From contig JABIPD010000060.1 in the NCBI GenBank assembly GCA_018698735.1, forward strand, positions 1-24,102: a stretch of DNA of 24,102 nucleotides. Direction: 5' to 3'. Positions 7,134-14,021 of the stretch are shown one piece after another. A program made the translations under genes and the position numbers. The notes beneath the pieces are model-generated. The model was not told the origin of the DNA. It worked only from the letters and a program-made list of their open reading frames with translations, and did not search any database. The DNA is from Candidatus Jacksonbacteria bacterium (GTDB lineage: Bacteria; Patescibacteriota; Patescibacteriia; UBA9629; GWA2-43-13). Every line of letters begins with the position of its first letter. Positions within the stretch are counted from its first letter, which is position 1.

Positions 7134-8034
7134 AATAATCCTCTCTGCCGCCATTCAGCTTCGCCCTGGCTCGAAGCGTTTTCATGGCCTTTTGTTCAAT
7201 TTGTCGAATACGCTCCTTGGTGACAGCGAAAAGCTTGCCAATAGCTTCAAGTGTCATGGACTCACCATCAATCCCATTCCTCATCCGAATGATAGCGATT
7301 TCCCGTGCTGTTAAGTCGGAGGCATTCAGAATCTGCTCAAGGTGATCGCGAGCCTCCAATTTAGCCAGCACTCTTCCTGCTTCGGGGTCAGCAATCGTGT
7401 CAAAAACTGTTGCATCTTCTGGTGCGTCGACAGCTCTAACGGGAGAGTTGAGTGAGATTGCATCCTGGGGCTCTGACTCCAGCATCTTGCGAGCCTTGTC
7501 GAGCGCAACACTATACTCGTCTGCGATTGCCTGTAGAAGCTCGCCATGTGTTGGATCTCGACCGTGGTCAAGATTCATGCGCTGGTAAAGAACAGCCCCG
7601 ACCTTCTCAGCCTTATCTGCATCTGTTTGAATGTAACCCGGGACCCGGATTGTTCGAGCAGTGTTCGCAACGCATCTCACAATCGCCTGTCGAATCCACC
7701 AGACCGCATAGGTCGAGAATTTGAACCCTCGGTCTAGATCGAAACGCTCCGTTGCTCTTAGCAATCCGCCAAGCCCTGCAGCGAACAGTTCTTCAAAAGA
7801 AACCGCTCCTGCATGTCGAGCCGCAAGTCCAGCAACAAGCCGGCCATTGGCTCGAACGATCTCTTCCTGAGCGGTCTCATCACCAGCCGCTAGCCGAGTA
7901 AAAAGGAGCCTTTCTCCTTCTCGGTCAAGAAGTCTATCGGTAACGAAAGCTTTCATGGTGTCAGGAAGACCATCGCGAGGGGTGATATATCTTCCTGGCT
8001 TTATGGCCATTTTCGTAGTACGTTTAGTACGCAT
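7132..8034 (-). CDS. Sigma-70 family RNA polymerase sigma factor
   Basis: This 300-residue sigma factor directs RNA polymerase to promoters. Region 2 spans roughly residues 55-128, with the core-binding and -10-recognising segment FKFSTYAVWWIRQAIVRCV (104-122). Region 3 follows from about 130 to 215 (IRVPGYIQ). Region 4 (about 238-292) ends in the -35-binding helix-turn-helix TLEAIGKLF-VTKERIRQIEQKA. Region 1.1 is absent, so it looks like an RpoD/RpoS-type group 1 or 2 sigma rather than an ECF factor. Whether it is the housekeeping sigma cannot be decided here. The gene is monocistronic with GAGGAG six bases before the ATG, its own promoter and terminator, and codon use richer in G+C than its neighbours. 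Confidence 0.92.
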   Translation of the reverse strand: MRTKRTTKMAIKPGRYITPRDGLPDTMKAFVTDRLLDREGERLLFTRLAAGDETAQEEIVRANGRLVAGLAARHAGAVSFEELFAAGLGGLLRATERFDLDRGFKFSTYAVWWIRQAIVRCVANTARTIRVPGYIQTDADKAEKVGAVLYQRMNLDHGRDPTHGELLQAIADEYSVALDKARKMLESEPQDAISLNSPVRAVDAPEDATVFDTIADPEAGRVLAKLEARDHLEQILNASDLTAREIAIIRMRNGIDGESMTLEAIGKLFAVTKERIRQIEQKAMKTLRARAKLNGGREDY

Positions 8035-8040
8035 TGCAGT

Positions 8041-8046
8041 CTCCTC
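8041..8046 (-). promoter_or_regulatory. Strong Shine-Dalgarno of the sigma-factor gene
   Basis: GAGGAG on the minus strand lies six bases before the ATG at 8034 and fixes that start. Most neighbouring genes lack such a site. Confidence 0.75.
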
Positions 8047-8100
8047 TGCTCATGGGATAGATTCAACACTTCTGAAAGAACTAGAAACACTATCTTGTCT

Positions 8101-8130
8101 TATATAGTCTAAATAGTCAACTTATGTTAA
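8101..8130 (-). promoter_or_regulatory. Probable sigma-70 promoter of the sigma-factor gene
   Basis: On the minus strand TTAACA (8125-8130) and TATATA (8101-8106) are separated by 18 bases, each close to consensus. The expected leader is about 60 bases. A second -35-like hexamer, TTGACT, lies between them and could pair with a less good -10. Confidence 0.4.
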
Positions 8131-8131
8131 C

Positions 8132-8164
8132 CAAAAAGACACTCTTTATGAGAGTGCCTTTTTA
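8132..8164 (-). terminator. Bidirectional-looking terminator after ferredoxin
   Basis: A stem around CACTCT / AGAGTG with a short loop is flanked by A- and T-runs on both sides, so it can work in either direction. On the minus strand it ends the eno-uppP-ferredoxin unit and insulates the sigma-factor promoter. Confidence 0.7.
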
Positions 8165-8178
8165 AGACTCAATTTTTC

Positions 8179-8403
8179 TTATTTTTCTGGCCAAATTTGT
8201 TTACCGGTATCGTCTTCTACAATAATCGCATCTGTTGGGCAAGATTTTGCACCATCGAGCAGTTCATCGTCTGTCGATTCTGAAACAGAATCTAACACAA
8301 TTGCCTTTCCTTCGTCGTCGAGCTCGAATGCAAGTGGCGCTAAAGCAACACACGAAGCAGCCCCTATACACAAATCTTTAATCACCTTTACTTTATATGG
8401 CAT
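8179..8403 (-). CDS. Small ferredoxin, probably single [3Fe-4S] cluster
   Basis: This 74-residue acidic electron carrier has one cluster motif. The cysteines are C12 and C18 in LCIGAASC and C55 in CPTDAI. In [4Fe-4S] ferredoxins of this type a further ligand sits in the middle of the first motif; here that position is Ala15. Three cysteines in this spacing point to a [3Fe-4S] centre, or a [4Fe-4S] centre with a non-cysteine ligand. It lies 39 bases after uppP and before a terminator, and a TACTAT box 12 bases upstream of its ATG may give it a separate short transcript. The hydrogenase and flavoprotein in this window are possible partners, but nothing in the sequence links them directly. Confidence 0.88.
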   Translation of the reverse strand: MPYKVKVIKDLCIGAASCVALAPLAFELDDEGKAIVLDSVSESTDDELLDGAKSCPTDAIIVEDDTGKQIWPEK

Positions 8404-8442
8404 AAAAAAATATTAAATAGTACCAGTAATCCTAGCACTGGT

Positions 8443-9231
8443 TTATAACACGGTCAAAAGAATTATCCCCAAAATTATTCTGTAGATAGCAAATGGAACC
8501 AATGTATGCTTTTGTATATACGAAATAAAAAATGCGATTGCTGCATATCCACTTATTGCTGCTGCCACTAACCCAACAACCAAAACGCCAGCATGGTTTA
8601 ACGATATTCCCGTCTGAACAAGCGCCCAAATATTATACATACTTGCGAGCGCAATAATAGGAAACGACAGCAAAAAAACATATTCTGCTGCTTTTGCTCG
8701 GTTTACTCCAGTTGCAAGCGCGGTGGATAGTGTTATGCCAGACCTGCTCATTCCTGGAACCAGCGCTAGCGCCTGAGACAAACCTATTGCAATTGCAGAA
8801 GCTCGTGTGGAGACCGAATCTTTTTTCTGCTTATATAGTTGTTCCACAACAATAAAAATAATTGCTCCGATTATTAATGCGACAGCAATTACGTTTATAT
8901 TCCTTAGGTATTGTTCTATATAATCTTTTACAACAAATGCGATTGCCGCTACAAGAACTGTAGAGATTATAATCCACCACCCCCAATTTCTTTCCTCGGT
9001 TTCGGCATTTGTTACAACATCTTTCGATATACGTGCAAGTGTTGAGCGAAAATAGACAACAACAGCAATCAGTGTTCCTAAATGCACCATTACATCGAAA
9101 GAGAGATTGAAAACAGCAGCATCAAGCTGCAACCATTGCTCTAAAATAACTAAATGACCAGTAGAAGAGATTGGTAAGAATTCGGTAATCCCCTGCACCA
9201 CGCCGAGAAGTAAAGCAAACACATACTGCAT
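8443..9231 (-). CDS. uppP: Undecaprenyl-diphosphatase UppP (BacA)
   Basis: This 262-residue polytopic membrane enzyme dephosphorylates undecaprenyl diphosphate to recycle the lipid carrier for cell-wall synthesis. The catalytic motifs are EFLPISSTGHL (residues 17-27) and PGMSRSGITLS (159-169, with R163); H50 lies in the conserved MVHLGT segment. About seven or eight hydrophobic spans are visible, and the length is typical. It starts two bases after the enolase stop, so the two are cotranscribed although their roles are unrelated. The gene goes with the L,D-transpeptidase as evidence that the organism builds its own peptidoglycan. Confidence 0.95.
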   Translation of the reverse strand: MQYVFALLLGVVQGITEFLPISSTGHLVILEQWLQLDAAVFNLSFDVMVHLGTLIAVVVYFRSTLARISKDVVTNAETEERNWGWWIIISTVLVAAIAFVVKDYIEQYLRNINVIAVALIIGAIIFIVVEQLYKQKKDSVSTRASAIAIGLSQALALVPGMSRSGITLSTALATGVNRAKAAEYVFLLSFPIIALASMYNIWALVQTGISLNHAGVLVVGLVAAAISGYAAIAFFISYIQKHTLVPFAIYRIILGIILLTVL

Positions 9232-9233
9232 AT

Positions 9234-10520
9234 CTATTTCTTAAATACATTACCAGCAAACAATGCATTGCCTTTAAGTTCTTCCTCTATACGCAATAGT
9301 TGATTATATTTCGAGGTTCTTTCTGAACGAGACATAGAGCCTGTTTTAATTTGCCCGGTTCCAAGCCCAACTACTAAATCGGATATAGTGGTGTCTTCTG
9401 TTTCGCCTGAGCGATGAGAAATTACGGCATTCCAGCCAGCTGCTTTTGCCATCTGCACAGCTTGAACGGTTTCTGTTACAGAGCCTATCTGGTTTACTTT
9501 TACTAATACTGCATTCGCCCACTTCTTTTCTATTGCCTGTTTCAAAATCTTCGGGTTTGTAACAATAAGATCGTCGCCTACTATTTGGGTTTTTCCTCCG
9601 AGTCGTTCTGTCATAACAGCCCAGTTGTCGCCATCGTGCTCGTTTAAACCATCTTCTATTGTTGCTATGGGGTACATGCCAATCCATTTTTCGTATAAAT
9701 CTATTAACTCACCAGACGACAACGACAATCCATCTTTTTTAAGTTCATATTTGTCGCCTTCTGTAAACTGATCTGCAGCAGCATCTATTCCTAATACAAT
9801 ATCTTCGCCTGGTTTAAAGCCTGCTTTTTCTATTGCTTCTAAAATAGCCTTAAAGGCATCTTCATTTGAATCAAGCGTAGGAGAAAACCCGCCTTCGTCT
9901 CCAACATTCGTATTAAGGCCTCTTTCTTTTAATACCTCTTTTAATGCATGAAACACTTCTGCGGCTGTCTCTACTGCCTCGGTCATAGATTTCGCAGCTA
10001 CAGGCAGAATCATAAACTCTTGGATATCTGCCGAGTTATCTGCATGTGCACCGCCATTTAAAATATTTACCATCGGAAGCGGTAAAACCAAGTCACTATC
10101 TGAATTATAGGTATCGTGAATATATTGATACAAAGGCTTTTCAGCGGCCATTGCCCCGGCCTTTAATGCTGCCAAAGAAACCCCTAAAATTGCATTTGCT
10201 CCCAAGTGTTCTTTATTATCTGTGCCATCTAACTCTATCATGCGTTGGTCTATCTTTTCCTGGTCTGTCGGGTCAATCCCCAATAAATCTGGCGCTATAA
10301 TTGTTTCTATATTTTTTACAGCCTTCTCTACTCCCTTACCAGAATAATGGTCTTTATCGTTATCTCGTAGTTCTATTGCCTCTTTCTCGCCTGTCGAGGC
10401 CCCACTTGGCACCGACGCTCGCGCTTGCTTGCCGTTATCTAACAAAACATCTACTTCTACGGTTGGATTGCCTCTAGAATCTAAAATATCGCGTGATTGG
10501 ATCTCTTTTATTGTTGCCAT
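9234..10520 (-). CDS. eno: Enolase
   Basis: This 428-residue full-length enolase converts 2-phosphoglycerate to phosphoenolpyruvate. Active-site residues are all recognisable: the N-terminal loop SGASTG (39-44), E209 in GDEGG, magnesium ligands D246, E289 and D316, and K341 in the signature LVKVNQIGSVTE, followed by SHRSGETED. The start ATG at 10520 is the family start. The gene is divergent from the hydrogenase small subunit with about 100 bases between them. Its promoter is not clear; TATAGC or TACTAA about 15-25 bases upstream are weak -10 candidates. It leads a short unit with uppP and probably ferredoxin. Confidence 0.97.
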   Translation of the reverse strand: MATIKEIQSRDILDSRGNPTVEVDVLLDNGKQARASVPSGASTGEKEAIELRDNDKDHYSGKGVEKAVKNIETIIAPDLLGIDPTDQEKIDQRMIELDGTDNKEHLGANAILGVSLAALKAGAMAAEKPLYQYIHDTYNSDSDLVLPLPMVNILNGGAHADNSADIQEFMILPVAAKSMTEAVETAAEVFHALKEVLKERGLNTNVGDEGGFSPTLDSNEDAFKAILEAIEKAGFKPGEDIVLGIDAAADQFTEGDKYELKKDGLSLSSGELIDLYEKWIGMYPIATIEDGLNEHDGDNWAVMTERLGGKTQIVGDDLIVTNPKILKQAIEKKWANAVLVKVNQIGSVTETVQAVQMAKAAGWNAVISHRSGETEDTTISDLVVGLGTGQIKTGSMSRSERTSKYNQLLRIEEELKGNALFAGNVFKK

Positions 10521-10580
10521 AGGATGTGGTAAAAATTAGTACTGCTATAACCATACAAAATCTAGGCTTTGCTGTCGAGA

Positions 10581-10609
10581 TTGCCGCAGATATTTAGGAG
10601 CGGTATACT
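10581..10609 (+). promoter_or_regulatory. Sigma-70 promoter of the hydrogenase genes
   Basis: TTGCCG (10581-10586), a 17-base spacer and TATACT (10604-10609) lie 12 bases before the ATG at 10622. The leader would be only about five bases and has no Shine-Dalgarno. Confidence 0.6.
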
Positions 10610-10621
10610 AATAATGAATAT

Positions 10622-11113
10622 ATGGCAAAACCACAAAAAAAATTACGGATAGGATGGTTTACCTTTAGCTGCTGCGAAGACAGCACAGTTATGATGACCG
10701 AAATTTTAAATGACCACTGGAAAGAATGGGTTCCACTTTTAGATATTCGGCATGCGCGGGTATTGCAAAAAAATAATGTATTAGACGAAATGGATGTCGC
10801 ATTTGTAGAAGGAGCCCTAGCATCTGACGAGCATATAAAAAAACTTAAACAGATACGAAAGCTTGCAACCAAACTGGTTGCCGTTGGAGCATGTGCATGT
10901 GTTGGCATGCCTTCTGCACAACGAAATACGTTCGACGATCACACAAACGAGGAAATAGAATTTTTAAAAGCGCGATTTCATCATCTTCCCAAAGTACTAA
11001 AACTAGAAGATGAAATAACCATAGACGCCCGACTGCCAGGTTGCCCAATGAACGAAAAACAGTTTGTAGATTTAGTAGGCGCAATGCTAAAAGAATTTAA
11101 AATAATTCCTTAA
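10622..11113 (+). CDS. [NiFe] hydrogenase small subunit (NuoB/HydD-like)
   Basis: This 163-residue protein has the fold of the small subunit of cytosolic [NiFe] hydrogenases and of complex I NuoB, carrying electrons from the nickel site. The proximal cluster cysteines fit FSCCEDS (C17/C18), GACACVGMPS (C91, C93) and LPGCPMN (C141). There is no C-terminal domain for medial and distal clusters and no signal peptide, so the protein is cytoplasmic with one cluster. The first motif has adjacent cysteines instead of the common C-x-x-C. It leads a two-gene operon with the large subunit. It best resembles reduced group 3-like enzymes seen in candidate phyla, but the exact group needs a tree. Confidence 0.85.
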   Translation: MAKPQKKLRIGWFTFSCCEDSTVMMTEILNDHWKEWVPLLDIRHARVLQKNNVLDEMDVAFVEGALASDEHIKKLKQIRKLATKLVAVGACACVGMPSAQRNTFDDHTNEEIEFLKARFHHLPKVLKLEDEITIDARLPGCPMNEKQFVDLVGAMLKEFKIIP

Positions 11114-11146
11114 GTTTAGAGTTTAGTGCTTAGAATTTGCCATAAT

Positions 11147-12451
11147 ATGCACACCGTAGATCTTGATCTCCATATCGAAGAGCTCACCAAAGTAGAAGGT
11201 GCAGCAACTGTTGATGTTAAAGTAAGAAACGGGAAGGTAGAAAAACTTACCTTTGGTATTACCGAATACAAACGTTTCTACACCCAGGCAATGCGTGGTA
11301 AATCTATTACTGCATTGCCGCAGCTTTTGGCACGCGTCTGTGGCACCTGCAGCAATGCGCATTTATTGTGCAGTATAGAGGCGTGTGAACGTGCTCTTGG
11401 GATTACTCCAACCCCACAGTCCCAAATTCTAAAACGTTTAACCATGTATGGGTTAAATATTCGCGACCATGCACTGCATTTGTATTTATTTGTTTCTCCC
11501 GATTTAGTTGGTAAAGATAATTTTTTAAGCTTCGACGAAAATATTCCAGAAGAACACGAAATGCTGCACGATGCTTTTGATATTAAGGCAGCAGGCAACC
11601 ATTTAGCTCAGCTTGTGGCTGGCAGAAGTGTCCATGCCTTGTTTCCAACGATTGGTGGGTTTATTAAAATCCCAACCCAAGAAACCAAACAACCTATTAT
11701 AGACGAGTTAAAAAAAGTTCGACCAGCAGTATTACGATTGATAAAAACTTTCAAAGAATGCGATTGGTCGTTTGATAGAAAAACCAGGTATATGGGGATG
11801 TCTGCCGACCATTACAGCTTTTTGGAAGGCGAGATTATTTCTGATGATGGACAAAGAATTACCGAAGAAGATTATCATAACCATTTAGAACATGTTGTGA
11901 TTCCATATTCGCAAGCCTCTGGCTATATGCACGATAATGAATCATATATGGTTGGCTCACTTGCTCGCATGAATCTTTCACGAGAAAAACTCCACCCACA
12001 AACCCAGAAAGATGCGAGTGATGCTATTGCCTTGTTCCCTTCTACTAATATTTACCATAACAATTTAGCGCAAGCTATAGAAACATTGCATTGTGTTGAT
12101 GATGCTATCGAGCTACTAGAAGGTAATACATTCGCTAAAGAAGAAATCCCAAAACCTGTATTTAAAGAAGGGACGGGAATAGGAGTGGTAGAAGCGCCAC
12201 GAGGGATGCTGTATCATCGTGTTCATATTGGCGATGACGGAAAAGTGATAGATGGAGATATTGTAGTTCCTACTGGCCAGAATCAAATTAATATAGAAGA
12301 AGATTTACATACCATGATCCAGCAAATGCTGGATGATGGAGTTGAAGATAAAGAAAAAATCCAATCAGAATTGGAAAAACTTATCCGCGCCTACGACCCC
12401 TGCATGTCCTGCGCAAGTCATTTCTTACGACTCAACTGGCAAGAGCTCTAA
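11147..12451 (+). CDS. [NiFe] hydrogenase large (catalytic) subunit
   Basis: This subunit holds the Ni-Fe(CN)2CO centre and splits or makes H2. The two nickel-binding motifs are complete: RVCGTCSNAH near the N-terminus (C65, C68) and DPCMSCASH at the C-terminus (C419, C422, H425 of 434 residues). After H425 only nine residues follow, the likely peptide removed by a maturation protease, whose gene overlaps this 3' end on the other strand. I start at the ATG at 11147, just before the normal family N-terminus; a GTG at 11126 is in frame. Complete ligands argue for a true hydrogenase rather than a complex I NuoD-like protein. NAD(P)- and flavin-binding subunits are not adjacent. Confidence 0.9.
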   Translation: MHTVDLDLHIEELTKVEGAATVDVKVRNGKVEKLTFGITEYKRFYTQAMRGKSITALPQLLARVCGTCSNAHLLCSIEACERALGITPTPQSQILKRLTMYGLNIRDHALHLYLFVSPDLVGKDNFLSFDENIPEEHEMLHDAFDIKAAGNHLAQLVAGRSVHALFPTIGGFIKIPTQETKQPIIDELKKVRPAVLRLIKTFKECDWSFDRKTRYMGMSADHYSFLEGEIISDDGQRITEEDYHNHLEHVVIPYSQASGYMHDNESYMVGSLARMNLSREKLHPQTQKDASDAIALFPSTNIYHNNLAQAIETLHCVDDAIELLEGNTFAKEEIPKPVFKEGTGIGVVEAPRGMLYHRVHIGDDGKVIDGDIVVPTGQNQINIEEDLHTMIQQMLDDGVEDKEKIQSELEKLIRAYDPCMSCASHFLRLNWQEL

Positions 12452-12797
12452 TCGAACTAATTAAATCGACTATTTTTAGTTGAGAAGGAACGCCTATAAT
12501 GGTGATTTTTTTTATTTTCCCTAATTTCTGAAGCCATTTTAAATTTTTTCCTACATCCCAATCATGCATAGTAACAGCAGAAGTATTTTGAAGCTGATCG
12601 AGACTATTAATTACAATAATATCATCAATACCCTCTACAGTATCGATTGCAATAAAATGCTCTGGAATATCCCATTCTTCATTCGGATCCAAATGAAGGA
12701 ATTCAATATTCGGAAATTCTTTTTTTAGTTGCGGCATTAATTTTACTGGCAATGAATCTTCTTTTACATCTGGATTACCGAAAACAAATATTTTCAT
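12432..12797 (-). CDS. Hydrogenase maturation protease (HyaD/HybD/HycI family)
   Basis: This 121-residue endopeptidase would trim the C-terminal peptide of the hydrogenase large subunit after nickel insertion. The family start is MKIFVFGNPDVKED, where the GN is followed by an acidic nickel-sensing residue (E13 or D14). The other two expected ligands are D52 in AIDTVEG and H78 in MHDWDVG. I chose the ATG at 12797; an upstream extension comes from the neighbouring repeat and has no family match. The 3' end overlaps the 3' end of the large subunit by 20 bases on the opposite strand. The family is divergent, so the call rests on motifs and position together. Confidence 0.78.
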   Translation of the reverse strand: MKIFVFGNPDVKEDSLPVKLMPQLKKEFPNIEFLHLDPNEEWDIPEHFIAIDTVEGIDDIIVINSLDQLQNTSAVTMHDWDVGKNLKWLQKLGKIKKITIIGVPSQLKIVDLISSIRALAS

Positions 12798-12803
12798 AGT
12801 CTC

Positions 12804-12840
12804 TGTCATTGCGAGAAGCCAGGCGACGAAGCAATCTCTA
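12804..12840 (+). repeat. Palindromic repeat, copy 1 (left end of GIY-YIG unit)
   Basis: The plus strand starts TGTCATTGCGAG and runs to GAAGCAATCTCTA. It is an inverted relative of the copy at 13142-13173 and overlaps the stop codon of the GIY-YIG gene. Similar elements lie at 13198-13241 and 16954-17037. Confidence 0.85.
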
Positions 12841-13137
12841 CTCACCCAAACTTTTAAACAAATCAGACCACCTAGGGTTAGCTGATTCTATTAAGTCTAT
12901 CTTCTTTTTCCTAGAACCTCCCTTTAATTGTTTTTCTCTAAAAATAGCATGCTCTATACTTGTAAATGATTCGTAGTAAACGAGCTTATCTACATTATAT
13001 TTTTTTGTAAAACCCCTCTTTATTTTATTTTTATGCTCCGAAACTCGTCGAATCAAATCGTTCGTAACACCTATATACAAAACACTGTTAACCTTGTTTG
13101 TCATTATATAAACAAAAAATTGATAATCTTTTCTCAT
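12838..13137 (-). CDS. Single-domain GIY-YIG nuclease
   Basis: This 99-residue protein is nearly all GIY-YIG domain, a fold that cleaves DNA. The signature strands are FVYIM (8-12) and LYIGVT (20-25). Catalytic positions fit Y10, Y21, R30, E62 in the helix EHAIFREKQLKG, and N87. I chose the ATG at 13137; a TTG further up lies inside the repeat copy. The gene fills the space between two inverted copies of a palindromic repeat, and its TAG stop is part of one copy. Its close packing with the repeats suggests a mobile unit. Proteins of this small UPF0213 type are common in candidate-phyla genomes; their cellular role is not established. Confidence 0.88.
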   Translation of the reverse strand: MRKDYQFFVYIMTNKVNSVLYIGVTNDLIRRVSEHKNKIKRGFTKKYNVDKLVYYESFTSIEHAIFREKQLKGGSRKKKIDLIESANPRWSDLFKSLGE

Positions 13138-13141
13138 AGAG

Positions 13142-13173
13142 CAGAGATTGCTTCGCCTGGCTCGCAATGACAG
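13142..13173 (-). repeat. Palindromic repeat, copy 2 (right end of GIY-YIG unit)
   Basis: Read on the minus strand it begins CTGTCATTGCGAG and ends GCAATCTCTG, an inverted partner of the copy at 12804-12840. It sits directly upstream of the GIY-YIG ATG. Confidence 0.85.
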
Positions 13174-13197
13174 ATAAGTAGGCTACGATTCAACTTG

Positions 13198-13241
13198 GGT
13201 AGAGATTTCTTCGCATCTTTAGGGATGCTCGCAATGACAAC
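13198..13241 (-). repeat. Palindromic repeat, copy 3 abutting a stop codon
   Basis: The minus strand starts TTGTCATTGCGAGC and ends AATCTCTACCC, with a variable centre GCATC...GATGC that forms its own small stem. It begins within two bases of the stop codon of the gene at 13242-14021. Confidence 0.75.
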
Positions 13242-14021
13242 TCAAATGCTCTTATTCGCCAGCTGGATATGCATTTTGGTGAATCGAGAAAGATGAGAAA
13301 CCTGCCGCTGGTTTAAAATCTCGCATGGCAAATCCCAGTGCATAGAAATACAATCCCCAACCGAAACATCGTCCATTAATCCATCATCTCCCAAATGCCG
13401 AATAATTTTTCGTTTCTCTACCTTTCCTAAATACATCTGTTTTCCATCAAATAAAATAGGCTTCCGCTCGACCGTTAAAATAGGGCCCGCTACAGACAAC
13501 ACCTTCCCCCAGCTAATCCTACAAGAATCTATGCTTTCTATGGTATGAGCTTCTTCTTTATGGCCCATCCGCTGCCAAACATTCATTACCTGAAAAGAGT
13601 GATGCATTTTAGCGCCATCAGATATTTTATCTTCTATGGTTTTGAAATACTTAGCCCCAAACCTGTCTTTTACTCGTAATGTATCTTTTAAATGAATATA
13701 CATAGACTGTTTAGAGGCGTTATCTAAAAGTTCGTTCCCTAACCAATAAGCTTCTATAACTCGTTCGTCGAATGGATCGCTAATCTTGTTTGCAGATGCA
13801 ATAGCAATTAAATACGGCGCCATCACCTCGAACTGAGATAACAAATACCGCAGACCAAAGTCTGCAGTATCTTCATCTATGTACGCTAGAATTTCGTTAG
13901 CTTTATCTGGTCCACAAAAATGTAATCGATTCGGAGAAAATGCATATCTCGCACACCGAATAACCCCTCTCTCTCTAGATAATAACGCGGCTGTTATATC
14001 ACTTTGAGGATTTTCTTCCAT
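13242..14021 (-). CDS. DUF6390-like protein, possible hydrogenase maturation factor with HypC-like C-terminal domain
   Basis: This is a 259-residue protein of unknown function that I believe matches the family named DUF6390 (recalled, not searched). Conserved-looking blocks are RCARYAF-PNRLHFCGP (residues 22-38), DPFDERVIEAYWLGN (82-96), HHSFQVMNVW (140-149) and a C-terminal block with GDCISMHWDLPCEIL. The C-terminal half resembles HypC: C167 is followed by R-I-S-W-G-K-V, like the essential Cys and CxxxxGKV start of HypC, and then by a GDxxxxHW segment like the HypC GDYVLVH. HypC chaperones carry iron to [NiFe] hydrogenase large subunits. Its location beside the hydrogenase genes fits a maturation role, but this is inference. 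Its start overlaps the 3' end of the EamA gene by 28 bases. Confidence 0.72.
   Translation of the reverse strand: MEENPQSDITAALLSRERGVIRCARYAFSPNRLHFCGPDKANEILAYIDEDTADFGLRYLLSQFEVMAPYLIAIASANKISDPFDERVIEAYWLGNELLDNASKQSMYIHLKDTLRVKDRFGAKYFKTIEDKISDGAKMHHSFQVMNVWQRMGHKEEAHTIESIDSCRISWGKVLSVAGPILTVERKPILFDGKQMYLGKVEKRKIIRHLGDDGLMDDVSVGDCISMHWDLPCEILNQRQVSHLSRFTKMHIQLANKSI

Noticed and set aside
8404..8442. Terminator between uppP and ferredoxin
   Set aside because: A five-base stem CCAGT / ACTGG is present but it lacks a proper T-tract; it may be only a weak pause site.
11126..11146. GTG start for the hydrogenase large subunit
   Set aside because: It adds seven residues not seen in the family and comes from a T+A-rich stretch with internal TTTAG repetition; the ATG at 11147 fits better, though it is not proved.
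12798..12845. N-terminal extension of the maturation protease frame
   Set aside because: The extra 16 residues are translated from the palindromic repeat; the family start is the Met at 12797.
13138..13167. TTG start extending the GIY-YIG protein by ten residues
   Set aside because: These codons lie in the repeat copy; the ATG at 13137 gives the normal domain start.
12804..13241. CRISPR array from repeated TGTCATTGCGAG units
   Set aside because: Only three copies, in inverted orientations, with a gene between two of them and no regular spacers or cas genes.
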